Source of the DNA: an uncultured Winogradskyella sp.
GTDB lineage: Bacteria > Bacteroidota > Bacteroidia > Flavobacteriales > Flavobacteriaceae
Assembly (NCBI RefSeq): GCF_947501905.1
Contig: NZ_CANMXL010000001.1
Location: 310,001-374,000 of the forward strand
DNA length: 64,000 nt
Direction of reading: 5' to 3'
Shown: positions 1-8,099 of the stretch, piece after piece
Layout: each line of letters starts with the position of its first letter
Numbering within the stretch: the stretch's first letter is position 1
Notes under the pieces: model-generated
What the model was told of the DNA's origin: nothing
Databases searched by the model: none
The model's input: only the letters and a program-made list of their open reading frames with translations
Made by a program: the position numbers and the translations under genes

Positions 1-121
1 AGTTGCAAATGTAGATTACACTGTAGCTGGGTCTACTGTTACATTAGTACCTAGCACAACCGCACCAAACGATTGGGCTGTATTAGCAGATGATGTTATC
101 GAAGTTCAATTCGTTAAGTAA
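1..121 (+). CDS. C-terminal 39 residues of a cut-off CDS, probable secreted surface protein
   Basis: Open from the window edge in the frame starting at base 2, ending at TAA 119-121. The tail is rich in Val, Thr, Ala and Asp and ends EVQFVK, much like the C-terminus (TVEKVN) of the next protein. It sits 7 bases before a co-directional secreted-protein gene, so it is probably the preceding member of the same operon. The start and most of the protein lie outside the window, so no function can be given. Confidence 0.6.
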   Translation, partial: VANVDYTVAGSTVTLVPSTTAPNDWAVLADDVIEVQFVK

Positions 122-128
122 TAACTAA

Positions 129-698
129 ATGCGAATTTCCTTGTTTAAAAAATTTAATTATATAGTTCTAACCTTGACGTTGACTACATTTTCTGTAGTC
201 AACGCTCAAGACGTTAGAGTGATTGATAACAAGGGAACTATTCGTGAGCTTTTTGTACCTTCTGTAAGTGAGCGTTTTCCAAACGCAAACCAAACAGTAA
301 CTGAAGCCACTACATTTACTACCATTAACTTCCAAAGTCAAGATTTTGCTCCAGACGTTAATGACTACACAAATGTTGCTAATGGTATTACGGTATTAAA
401 TGATGGAAGATATAGAATAACTTTCAGGATAACATCTGAGGTTGTAAACAACTCTAGAGTTGGTGGCGAATTCAGAATGACCAAAAATGGCATTGCAGTC
501 AACAATACCTCATCATACACTTATCAAAGAAATAATCTTGTAGACAAAAACACGGTCACTGTAGTCAAAATTTTAGATTTAACGGCTAATGATGTTATTG
601 GCGTAGAAGGGCGAGTATATAATAGTAGTAGAAATACAGCTGATAGTTTAACTATTCTTGCTGAAGGCAGCATGTTAACTGTAGAAAAAGTAAATTAA
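129..698 (+). CDS. secreted protein with possible C1q/TNF-like jelly-roll C-terminal half
   Basis: 189 residues. A signal peptide covers about residues 1-26 (Lys-containing n-region, hydrophobic core, ending NAQ). The remainder is beta-rich. Residues about 85-189 (from GITVLNDGRYRITFRI to SMLTVEKVN) have the alternating pattern seen in C1q/TNF-like domains of bacterial collagen-like proteins: a GRYRI-type strand, an R-M-x-K-N-G-x-x-V hairpin, and a late DLTANDVIGV strand. That fold is inferred from pattern only. The gene lies 7 bases after a truncated gene and 2 bases before a collagen-like protein gene, so the three are almost certainly co-transcribed. It probably acts outside the cell or at the outer surface; binding partner unknown. 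Confidence 0.6.
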   Translation: MRISLFKKFNYIVLTLTLTTFSVVNAQDVRVIDNKGTIRELFVPSVSERFPNANQTVTEATTFTTINFQSQDFAPDVNDYTNVANGITVLNDGRYRITFRITSEVVNNSRVGGEFRMTKNGIAVNNTSSYTYQRNNLVDKNTVTVVKILDLTANDVIGVEGRVYNSSRNTADSLTILAEGSMLTVEKVN

Positions 699-700
699 AA

Positions 701-1852
701 ATGAGACTTTCATCCTATATATTAATCGTCTTTTTAGTTTCCGGTTTTTTTTCGTTTTCGCAAATACAAATTGTGAGCACTGATGTTGCGACAACCACTG
801 ACGCAAGTGAAGGTGATTATTATATCACTACAGATACTAATGTGCTATATATTGGATTAGAAGACGGTACATTAAAATCCGTTGGTATTGTTACTCAAAT
901 TGGTAGTACAGATGGAGAAGTTTTAGCTTGGAACACCACGACTAATCGATGGGAGCCAAGAGCTCCAACAACTGGAGCACTAACATTGACTACTGAAACT
1001 ATACACTCTGTAAACAGAGCTCGGATACTTTTACAAGCCAATACTAATATTAACTCGACCACAGTAACTACTATAACTCCCGCATCATTTCAACTCAATG
1101 AAACGGGTGCTACTATAGGCGGAAATATGCTTACCAATTTAGAAGGAAATCTAAGGTTTATAGTATACCCAAATTTGGTTTCTACAGGTAATGATAGAAC
1201 AAATTTTAATTGTAATTTTATTGTCAATGGCACAACAGTAGAGACAATATTTTCAGGACTTTATGCCAGAAATATATTAGACCACAGAGACACAGGTAGT
1301 GCAATTATATTTGAATATGAAAATGCAATATTAGCGGATACATTTTCTTTTCAACTCGCTAGAGAGACAACAAACACAGCACAAGTTTCTTTACTTAACA
1401 CCTCTAAAATTTTTATAGAGCAATTTGTCGAATTAGAAGCAGTAACAGCTGTATCTGCTCCTGTGGATTTAACCATAGCTCAAGGACCAACAGGACCTGC
1501 CGGACCAACAGGACCAACAGGACCTGCCGGACCAACAATTAGTGGGCCTTTAGATGTTTATCATGCTGCAGGTAATATAAATCAAACTGGAAGTATCAAT
1601 TACATCCAAGGTGCTAATATCATTAGGAATAGTGTAGGAAGTTATACTGTTACTCTAACCAATCCGCATCCAAATACAAATACATACCCCATTCTAATTA
1701 CTTTGGAACGTAATGCTGGTACAGATGACTATGGAGCAATGTATACAATTATTTCTAATACTATTTTTAATATAGAGATAAGAGAACAGGATGATGGTGG
1801 TGGTGGTGGTGTTCTCAGAGATTCAAGTTTTAGCTTTTATGTTCCATTTTAA
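701..1852 (+). CDS. secreted protein with collagen-like Gly-Pro-X tract
   Basis: 383 residues. Signal peptide about 1-20 (ends FSFSQ). A short N-terminal unit (GDYYITTDTNVLYIGLEDGT) resembles the trimmer/needle-like modules of phage-tail and adhesin proteins. A beta-rich middle region (about 95-250) follows, then six uninterrupted Gly-Pro-Thr/Ala triplets at residues 262-279 and a beta-rich C-terminal domain that carries five consecutive glycines (DDGGGGGV). Collagen-like tracts in bacteria usually drive trimerisation of surface proteins. The tract is encoded by near-identical 9- and 18-base units, so its length may vary between strains. No T9SS sorting domain was recognised. It lies between two other exported-protein genes, spaced 2 bases on each side. 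Confidence 0.65.
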   Translation: MRLSSYILIVFLVSGFFSFSQIQIVSTDVATTTDASEGDYYITTDTNVLYIGLEDGTLKSVGIVTQIGSTDGEVLAWNTTTNRWEPRAPTTGALTLTTETIHSVNRARILLQANTNINSTTVTTITPASFQLNETGATIGGNMLTNLEGNLRFIVYPNLVSTGNDRTNFNCNFIVNGTTVETIFSGLYARNILDHRDTGSAIIFEYENAILADTFSFQLARETTNTAQVSLLNTSKIFIEQFVELEAVTAVSAPVDLTIAQGPTGPAGPTGPTGPAGPTISGPLDVYHAAGNINQTGSINYIQGANIIRNSVGSYTVTLTNPHPNTNTYPILITLERNAGTDDYGAMYTIISNTIFNIEIREQDDGGGGGVLRDSSFSFYVPF

Positions 1853-1854
1853 TA

Positions 1855-2994
1855 ATGAAAAAAATCAATCTAATATTACTATCCTTTTTTTTCTCGTTTG
1901 GAATTGCTCAACCTGCATTACAAAATTCGGGTAATATCCAAATTCACCAAGATGGAGAAATGGGGTTTCATATTGACTTGGTAAATAATGGAACTTTTAA
2001 TCAAAATTTAGGAGCAGCTGGTTTTTATAATTCTACTAATCCATTATCAATATCCGGAACACAAGTGCCTCGATTTTTTGACATGGAAGTTGATGTTGTA
2101 AATCATCTTTTTTTAACTATTAACACTGAGGTTGTTAATAGTGTTGCCTATACCACTGGAGATATTATAACACCTAGAAGTAACCCTTCAATTTCATTAG
2201 ACTATTTAGACAATTCATTTTATGTATTAGAAACTGATATTTCTAATACAGATGGCTATGCGAGTTTTAATGGTAATACTGAATTTAGTTTTCCTATTGG
2301 AGATGATGATAAGCTTCGACCTTTAATAACAACAAACAGCTCTCCAAATAGTAGTATTAGGGCTGCATATTTTAATGAAGATCCAAATTTTCCTTCGATT
2401 TTTACAACAAATTTTGATACTAATAGTATAGAGTCTATTGTTAATCAAGTTAGCATTATAGAATTTTGGGATTTTGATGGACCCGATAATTCTTTCGTCA
2501 CATTAACTTGGGATAATGAAAGTGAAATAGATATTCTTGTTCCAGATTTATTAAGTCTTCGCGTTGTTGGATGGCATATTGTTGACCAAGAATGGAAAGA
2601 TTTAGGCAACTCTAATGTCACAGGAACCCTTACAGAGGGTACTATCAATTCTTTTGTATTTAATCCGTTAGATTACGAAATCTTAACTTTTGGAGCCTTA
2701 GTAACTGAAGATGAACTTGAAATTTTCAACTTATTCTCTCCTAATGATGATGGCACTAATGATACCTTTGTAATTAAAGGTATAGAGTCTTTTGAAAACA
2801 ATCTAAAAATCTACAACCGATGGGGAAATATAGTTTTCGAAGTCAATAACTACCAAAACGATTGGGATGGCACCTCAAATGCTGGTCGTGTTATAAGAAG
2901 AAATCAAAAATTACCTGCAGGTACATATTTCTACACCCTTGAACTCAAAGAATCTGGCAGAGCTTCTACTGGCTGGTTGTACATAAACTATTAA
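1855..2994 (+). CDS. exported protein with T9SS type B (gliding motility-associated) C-terminal domain
   Basis: 379 residues with signal peptide about 1-18 (ends FGIAQ). The last about 90 residues form the type B sorting domain: FSPNDDGTNDTF, then LKIYNRWGNIVFE, NDWDGT, LPAGTYFYTLEL and a final GWLYI. This domain directs proteins through the T9SS to the surface or medium, usually with a PorP/SprF-type partner; no such gene is adjacent here. The N-terminal region (about 20-285) is beta-rich and not recognised. As last gene of the collagen-like cluster it may anchor or assemble the upstream secreted proteins, which is inference only. Confidence 0.85.
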   Translation: MKKINLILLSFFFSFGIAQPALQNSGNIQIHQDGEMGFHIDLVNNGTFNQNLGAAGFYNSTNPLSISGTQVPRFFDMEVDVVNHLFLTINTEVVNSVAYTTGDIITPRSNPSISLDYLDNSFYVLETDISNTDGYASFNGNTEFSFPIGDDDKLRPLITTNSSPNSSIRAAYFNEDPNFPSIFTTNFDTNSIESIVNQVSIIEFWDFDGPDNSFVTLTWDNESEIDILVPDLLSLRVVGWHIVDQEWKDLGNSNVTGTLTEGTINSFVFNPLDYEILTFGALVTEDELEIFNLFSPNDDGTNDTFVIKGIESFENNLKIYNRWGNIVFEVNNYQNDWDGTSNAGRVIRRNQKLPAGTYFYTLELKESGRASTGWLYINY

Positions 2995-3057
2995 GCTTTA
3001 TTTTCTTCCATAAATCTTCATAAACTTTTTGTATTTTAGAATACTAAATCTTTAAAT

Positions 3058-3825
3058 ATGAGAAGAGGCAATTTTAAAGTCCGTTTACTAATAGGAGTAG
3101 CCGTTGTTGCATTTGCATTCATCCGCAGATGTAGTCAGCAAGAGACTAACCCATATACTGGAAGGACTCAAGCTATATCACTGTCTCCAGAACAAGAAAT
3201 TGCCATTGGCTTGCAAAGTGCTCCTGGTATGGCGCAGCAACATGGAGGCTTGCATCCAGATACTAGGTACCAAGCTTTAGTTGATGAAGTAGGAAACAAA
3301 TTAGTGAACAATAGTATTGCAAAAAACACCCCTTATAAATATGATTTTCATTTGCTTGCAGATGACAAAACCATAAATGCATTTGCACTTCCAGGAGGTC
3401 AATGTTTTATAACCTATGCCCTATTTTCTAAGTTGCAAAATGAAGATCAACTTGCTGGTGTTTTAGGTCATGAGATAGGTCACGTATTAGGCAAACATTC
3501 TAATGAGCGGATTACAGATTCAAAATTTTGGCAAACCTTAGTAATGGGTGCTTCTGCAATAGATTTTGGGGCCGTTGCGCAACAATATGGACAAGGAAAG
3601 CTAATGGCTAATGGCCGTGATGATGAACTAGAGAGTGACGAGCTCGGTGTACTTTTTATGATAAAAGCAGGTTATAACCCTGAGGAAATGATTGGGGTTA
3701 TGCAAATCTTAAAAGATGCCGCAGGACCAGACAGAAGACCTGAGTTTCAAAGTACGCACCCAGATCCAGAAAATAGAATAGAAAAAATAAAAGAAGCCAT
3801 TAATAAATACAGAAAAGCATCCTAA
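3058..3825 (+). CDS. M48 family metallopeptidase
   Basis: 255 residues. Zinc-protease motif HEIGH at residues 138-142, preceded by the M48 pattern ALPGGQCFITYALF and followed by a DELESD stretch (189-194) that supplies the third zinc ligand, with NPEEM and THPDPENRI as in the Oma1/BepA/LoiP type. A hydrophobic N-terminal segment (about 9-22) precedes RRCSQQ; the Cys at 25 might be lipidated but the residues before it do not fit a normal lipobox, so an inner-membrane anchor is equally likely. Expected role: envelope protein quality control. An intrinsic terminator overlaps its stop codon. Confidence 0.85.
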   Translation: MRRGNFKVRLLIGVAVVAFAFIRRCSQQETNPYTGRTQAISLSPEQEIAIGLQSAPGMAQQHGGLHPDTRYQALVDEVGNKLVNNSIAKNTPYKYDFHLLADDKTINAFALPGGQCFITYALFSKLQNEDQLAGVLGHEIGHVLGKHSNERITDSKFWQTLVMGASAIDFGAVAQQYGQGKLMANGRDDELESDELGVLFMIKAGYNPEEMIGVMQILKDAAGPDRRPEFQSTHPDPENRIEKIKEAINKYRKAS

Positions 3826-3840
3826 TTAAGGATGCTTTTT
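3813..3840 (+). terminator. intrinsic terminator overlapping the M48 protease stop codon
   Basis: AAAAGCATCC pairs with GGATGCTTTT around a TAATTA loop, followed by T residues. The stop codon of the protease (3823-3825) is in the loop, so the terminator starts within the coding sequence. Confidence 0.85.
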
Positions 3841-3872
3841 CTCACTAACTAACTCAAATAAAATTGTCTTAT

Positions 3873-4268
3873 TTAGACACTTCTCTTTTTAAAACGCTTT
3901 AGAAACTGTGCAGCTTCTTTAGCGTTAGTTTTTTCAGCATGTCTTACTGCTGTCAAACCTTTATCGCAAGTTGTATGAATCTCAGAACCTGCTGTAATTA
4001 AAACTTTAATAACATCTACTCTATTAAATTTTGCTGCATAATGTATTGGCAACATACCATTAGATTTTTGATTGATGTTGACACCATTATTTATTAATTG
4101 CTTTACTTTTTCGATATCGCCTTTAGCTGCTGCTTCACAGATAGGACTTACTTTAGAATTTTCTTCAACTACTGTAAGAGGAGTTGATACGTTTTCAAGA
4201 TTTGATGCATTTACTGTTGGTAATGAAAGGCTTAATGCTAAAGCCAAAACTGCTACTGATTTTTTCAT
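3873..4268 (-). CDS. secreted ankyrin-repeat protein
   Basis: 131 residues with a signal peptide (about 1-21, ending VNA). Residues about 42-128 contain two to three ankyrin repeats: ICEAAAKGDIEKVKQLINNG, then LPIHYAAKFNRVDVIKVLIT and TAVRHAEKTNAKEAAQFL. Ankyrin repeats mediate protein-protein contacts; the signal peptide places this one in the periplasm or outside. The C-terminus is very basic (KRFKKRSV). Stand-alone gene, convergent with the M48 protease gene. Partner unknown. Confidence 0.8.
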   Translation of the reverse strand: MKKSVAVLALALSLSLPTVNASNLENVSTPLTVVEENSKVSPICEAAAKGDIEKVKQLINNGVNINQKSNGMLPIHYAAKFNRVDVIKVLITAGSEIHTTCDKGLTAVRHAEKTNAKEAAQFLKRFKKRSV

Positions 4269-4500
4269 GATGAATGATTTTTGATTGAATAATTGTTTTT
4301 TGATTATACTAAAGAGACGATTAATATTTATATCTGTTACATAATAGAAAGAGGTATAACAATTATTTAACGGTTTGGAAACAAATATGTTAAGGTCTTC
4401 ACAATTAACTAATTCGAGACAATATTTAAGATTCGTTCAAATAAAAAACAGATAATCTTATTTTTTTTGATATTGAAATATGATATAATCTGCTAAGTGT

Positions 4501-4508
4501 TATCTTTG
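4501..4508 (+). promoter_or_regulatory. -7 element TATCTTTG upstream of gpmI
   Basis: Exact match to the Bacteroidota primary sigma -7 consensus TAnnTTTG, 21 bases before the gpmI ATG. No well-spaced -33 TTG was found. The remainder of 4269-4500 is AT-rich and I see no other feature in it. Confidence 0.6.
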
Positions 4509-4529
4509 ATAATTCACTAACAGATTACA

Positions 4530-6047
4530 ATGAATAAAAAAGTAATTCTCATGATTTTGGATGGTTGGGGCATGTCTCCAGACCCAAAAGTTTCCGCAAT
4601 AGATAATGCGCAAACACCATTTATAGATTCACTTTACACAACATACCCAAATGCTACACTAAGAACCGATGGACTACACGTAGGATTGCCTGAAGGGCAA
4701 ATGGGTAATAGCGAAGTAGGACATATGAATTTGGGAGCTGGACGTATCGTCTATCAAGATTTAGTGAAAATTAATTTGGCTGTTGAGAACAAAACACTTC
4801 AAGAAGAAAAAGTACTTAAAGATGCTTTTGCTTATGCAAAAAGCAATAATAAAAATATTCACCTTTTAGGTTTAGTTAGTGATGGAGGTGTACATTCACA
4901 TATTAATCACTTATTTGGGTTATTAGATGCCACAAAAGAGAATGGCTTAAATAATGTCTTTGTCCATGCATTTACTGACGGGCGAGATGTAGACCCAAAA
5001 TCGGGCTATGGTTTTATCACAGAACTTCAAGAAAAATTAGAAGAAACCAATGCAAAGCTTGCTACCGTTACTGGTCGCTATTATGCCATGGATAGAGATA
5101 AACGCTGGGAACGTGTAAAGATAGCTTATGATGCCATAGTTAATGGAGAAGGAAATAAAACATCATCTGTGCTTAAAGCTATTGAAGAGAGTTATGAAAA
5201 CGATATTACAGACGAGTTTATAAAACCTATAGTTAATATAGACTCTCAAGGAAATGCTATAACTACTATAAAAGATGATGATATTGTCATTTCCTTTAAC
5301 TTTAGAACGGATCGCGGACGTCAATTGACCGATGCTCTTTCGCAAAACGATTTCCATGAGTACAACATGCATAAATTAAAATTGCATTATGTAACTATGA
5401 CAAATTATGATGAGAGCTTCAAGGGTATAAATGTTATTTTCAATAAAGATAACTTGACAGAAACCCTTGGTGAAATCTTAGAAAAACATAATAAGAAACA
5501 AATACGAATTGCAGAAACAGAAAAATATCCGCATGTCACATTTTTCTTTTCTGGCGGACAAGAAAAACCTTTTACAGGAGAAACAAGGATACTAAGAAAC
5601 TCTCCAAAAGTAGCTACATATGATTTAAAACCAGAAATGAGTGCTTATGAATTGCGTGATGCTTTAATACCAGAATTAGAAAAAGGAGATGTTGATTTTG
5701 TATGTCTTAACTTTGCAAATGGAGACATGGTAGGTCATACTGGTGTTATGGAAGCCGCAATCAAAGCATGTGAAGCTGTTGATAAATGTGTAAAAGATGT
5801 GGTATCTACCGCTTTAGAAAATGATTACACTACAATTTTAATTGCTGACCATGGTAATTGCGAAACTATGATAAATCCTGATGGAACGCCGCATACAGCA
5901 CATACCACAAATCCGGTTCCTGTGATTTTAATTGACAAAGAATTGCAACATATAAAAGATGGAATTTTAGGAGATATTGCGCCTACAATTTTACATTTAA
6001 TAGGAATAAAACAACCTGAAGCTATGACACAACATACTTTAGTATAA
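4530..6047 (+). CDS. gpmI: 2,3-bisphosphoglycerate-independent phosphoglycerate mutase
   Basis: 505 residues, the usual length. Converts 3-phosphoglycerate to 2-phosphoglycerate in cytosolic glycolysis and gluconeogenesis, using two metal ions and a phosphoserine intermediate. Visible signatures: MILDGWG (metal-binding Asp11), GNSEVGHMNLGAGR with catalytic Ser61, HAFTDGRDVDPKSG, TVTGRYYAMDRDKRWER, FNFRTDRGRQLT, NFANGDMVGHTG and IADHGNCETM near the C-terminus. It has its own -7 promoter and is followed after 3 bases by a small HAD phosphatase gene, probably co-transcribed. Confidence 0.97.
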   Translation: MNKKVILMILDGWGMSPDPKVSAIDNAQTPFIDSLYTTYPNATLRTDGLHVGLPEGQMGNSEVGHMNLGAGRIVYQDLVKINLAVENKTLQEEKVLKDAFAYAKSNNKNIHLLGLVSDGGVHSHINHLFGLLDATKENGLNNVFVHAFTDGRDVDPKSGYGFITELQEKLEETNAKLATVTGRYYAMDRDKRWERVKIAYDAIVNGEGNKTSSVLKAIEESYENDITDEFIKPIVNIDSQGNAITTIKDDDIVISFNFRTDRGRQLTDALSQNDFHEYNMHKLKLHYVTMTNYDESFKGINVIFNKDNLTETLGEILEKHNKKQIRIAETEKYPHVTFFFSGGQEKPFTGETRILRNSPKVATYDLKPEMSAYELRDALIPELEKGDVDFVCLNFANGDMVGHTGVMEAAIKACEAVDKCVKDVVSTALENDYTTILIADHGNCETMINPDGTPHTAHTTNPVPVILIDKELQHIKDGILGDIAPTILHLIGIKQPEAMTQHTLV

Positions 6048-6050
6048 ATC

Positions 6051-6464
6051 ATGCATTTTAAAGAGAAACTCATATTAGCTGTAGATTTTGACGGCACCAT
6101 TGTTGAAGATGCCTATCCAAGTATAGGCAAGCCGCAGTTATTTGCCTTCGAAACACTTAAACGTCTGCAAAATGATGGCCATCGTCTTATTTTGTGGACT
6201 TACAGAGATGGAAAAAGACTAGAAGAAGCGGTTGCATTCTGCAAAGAAAATGGTGTTGAGTTTTATGCTGTAAATAAAAGCTTCCCAGAAGAACAATATT
6301 CAAAAGATAAAAGTCCAAAAATCCACGCCGATTTTTTTATCGATGATAGAAACATAGGTGGATTTATTGGCTGGGGGAAAGCTTACCAAATACTTACTAA
6401 CGAAATCCCAAATATCGAAAAGCCAAAATCTAAAAAAGGGTTTTTCGGATTATTCAATAGATAA
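6051..6464 (+). CDS. small HAD-superfamily phosphatase, BT_0820-like
   Basis: 137 residues. HAD motif I is DFDGT with Asp12 as nucleophile and Asp14 as acid/base; motif II is in LILWTYRDG and motif IV is FFIDDRN. There is no cap domain, as in the minimal BT_0820 group of Bacteroidota hydrolases. The substrate is unknown. It follows gpmI after 3 bases and precedes map, which has its own -7 element, so it is most likely read from the gpmI promoter. A phosphorylated metabolite substrate is plausible but is inference. Confidence 0.8.
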   Translation: MHFKEKLILAVDFDGTIVEDAYPSIGKPQLFAFETLKRLQNDGHRLILWTYRDGKRLEEAVAFCKENGVEFYAVNKSFPEEQYSKDKSPKIHADFFIDDRNIGGFIGWGKAYQILTNEIPNIEKPKSKKGFFGLFNR

Positions 6465-6484
6465 TAATAGCACACATATTTTAG

Positions 6485-6492
6485 TATCTTTG
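6485..6492 (+). promoter_or_regulatory. -7 element TATCTTTG upstream of map
   Basis: Exact TAnnTTTG match 19 bases before the map start, in the 47-base gap after the HAD gene. It suggests map begins a new transcript. Confidence 0.55.
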
Positions 6493-6511
6493 CGCACCAA
6501 TACCGAGTAAA

Positions 6512-7330
6512 ATGATTGTTGCAAAAACAAAAGAAGAAATAGAATTAATGCGAGAAGCTGCGCTTGTAGTTTCTAAAACTTTAGGAGAAGTTGCCAAGGC
6601 TGTAAAACCTGGCGTAACGTCGCTTGAGTTGGATAAAATTGCTGAAGAGTGTATTAGAGACCAAGGTGCCATACCTGGGTTTTTAGGATTATATGATTTT
6701 CCTAATACTTTGTGTATGAGTCCTAACTCACAAGTTGTACATGGAATTCCTAATGATACGCCATTGGTTGAAGGTGATATTATTTCTATTGATTGTGGTG
6801 CAATAAAAAATGATTTTTATGGTGACCACGCTTACACATTTGCTATTGGTGAAATTGCACCTGAAACTCAAAAACTTTTAGAGGTCACTAAAGAATCATT
6901 ATATGTTGGTATTCGAGAATTTAAACTTGGTAACCGCGTAGGTGATGTTGGTTTTGCCATACAAAAGTATTGCGAAGCTCATGGTTATGGGGTAGTAAGA
7001 GAATTAGTGGGTCATGGCTTAGGTCGTAAAATGCACGAAGATCCAGAAATGCCAAACTATGGCAAACGTGGTCGTGGAAAGAAGTTTATCGAAGGTATGG
7101 TTGTAGCCATAGAGCCAATGATAAATTTAGGAACACAACGCATTAAGCAACATAGAGATGGCTGGACCATTACAACATTAGACAATAAACCAAGTGCACA
7201 TTTTGAGCATGATGTAGCTATTGTAGACGGCAAACCAGAATTGCTATCGACCTTTGCATATATCTACGATGCACTAGGTATAGAGAGTAATGAGGAAGAA
7301 GAGTTTAGACAAAATGCTCTAGTGCTTTAA
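6512..7330 (+). CDS. map: type I methionine aminopeptidase
   Basis: 272 residues. Removes the initiator methionine from nascent proteins with two metal ions in a pita-bread fold. Landmarks: VVHGIPND (substrate-binding His), SIDCGAIKNDFYGDHAYTF (two metal-binding Asp), ELVGHGLGRKMHEDPEMPNYG (metal His and His of the active site), VVAIEPMI (Glu) and HFEHDVAIV (Glu). A C-terminal extension of about 20 residues continues beyond the catalytic domain. The stop codon overlaps the ATG of the next methyltransferase gene (TAATG), indicating translational coupling. Confidence 0.97.
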   Translation: MIVAKTKEEIELMREAALVVSKTLGEVAKAVKPGVTSLELDKIAEECIRDQGAIPGFLGLYDFPNTLCMSPNSQVVHGIPNDTPLVEGDIISIDCGAIKNDFYGDHAYTFAIGEIAPETQKLLEVTKESLYVGIREFKLGNRVGDVGFAIQKYCEAHGYGVVRELVGHGLGRKMHEDPEMPNYGKRGRGKKFIEGMVVAIEPMINLGTQRIKQHRDGWTITTLDNKPSAHFEHDVAIVDGKPELLSTFAYIYDALGIESNEEEEFRQNALVL

Positions 7331-8097
7331 TGAAGCGTCTTTTCAAACTCATATTAAATACTATTCCTAGACCTTTATTGATTAGGTTAAGCTATATCGC
7401 TAGACCTATATTGGCTTTCTTTTTAAAAGGAAATACATTTACCGATCCAATTGATGGCAAAAGCTTTAAAAGTTTTTTGTCTTACGGCTATGGAAAACAA
7501 CGTGATAATGTACTATCACCTTCTACACTAAGTCTAGAACGTCACAGATTACTCTGGCTATATTTACAAAACGAAACTGATTTCTTTTCTGCTAACAAAA
7601 AAATCCTACATTTTGCTCCTGAACAATGCTTCTTAAAACGTTTTAGAAAATTAGATAATCTCGACTACACTACAACCGATTTACTATCACCTATCGCTGA
7701 CGTCAAAGCAGATATATGCAATCTTCCTTTTGAAGATAATAGTTACGACATTATTGTTTGCAATCATGTTTTAGAGCATATCCCTGATGATACCAAAGCA
7801 ATGCAAGAGTTATATCGTGTTATGAAACCTGGTGGTTATGGAATTTTTCAAATTCCACAAGATTTAAATCGAGAGCAAACATTTGAAGACGACTCCATAA
7901 CCGACAAAACAGAGCGTGCAAAAATATTTGGTCAATACGACCATGTGCGTGTTTATGGTCGTGATTATTTTGATAAGCTTCGTTCTATTGGTTTTAATGT
8001 TGATGAAATAGATTACACTTCTCAACTTTCCGAAGAAGACATAGAAACATACTGTTTAGCCAAAGGCGAAATTATTCCTATGGTTTATAAAAACTAA
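7330..8097 (+). CDS. class I SAM-dependent methyltransferase, type 11
   Basis: 255 residues. The Rossmann-type core begins about residue 92. Motif I is atypical, ILHFAPEQ in place of the glycine-rich DxGxGxG, followed by the acidic TTTDL, then ADICNLPFEDNSYDIIVCNHVLEHIPDD and LYRVMKPGGYGIFQIP as in Methyltransf_11 proteins. The N-terminal about 60 residues are basic and partly hydrophobic (PRPLLIRLSYIARPILAFF), suggesting membrane association. Substrate unknown. It overlaps map by one base; its 3' end faces apbE with a 2-base gap and no terminator. Confidence 0.8.
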   Translation: MKRLFKLILNTIPRPLLIRLSYIARPILAFFLKGNTFTDPIDGKSFKSFLSYGYGKQRDNVLSPSTLSLERHRLLWLYLQNETDFFSANKKILHFAPEQCFLKRFRKLDNLDYTTTDLLSPIADVKADICNLPFEDNSYDIIVCNHVLEHIPDDTKAMQELYRVMKPGGYGIFQIPQDLNREQTFEDDSITDKTERAKIFGQYDHVRVYGRDYFDKLRSIGFNVDEIDYTSQLSEEDIETYCLAKGEIIPMVYKN

Positions 8098-8099
8098 TC

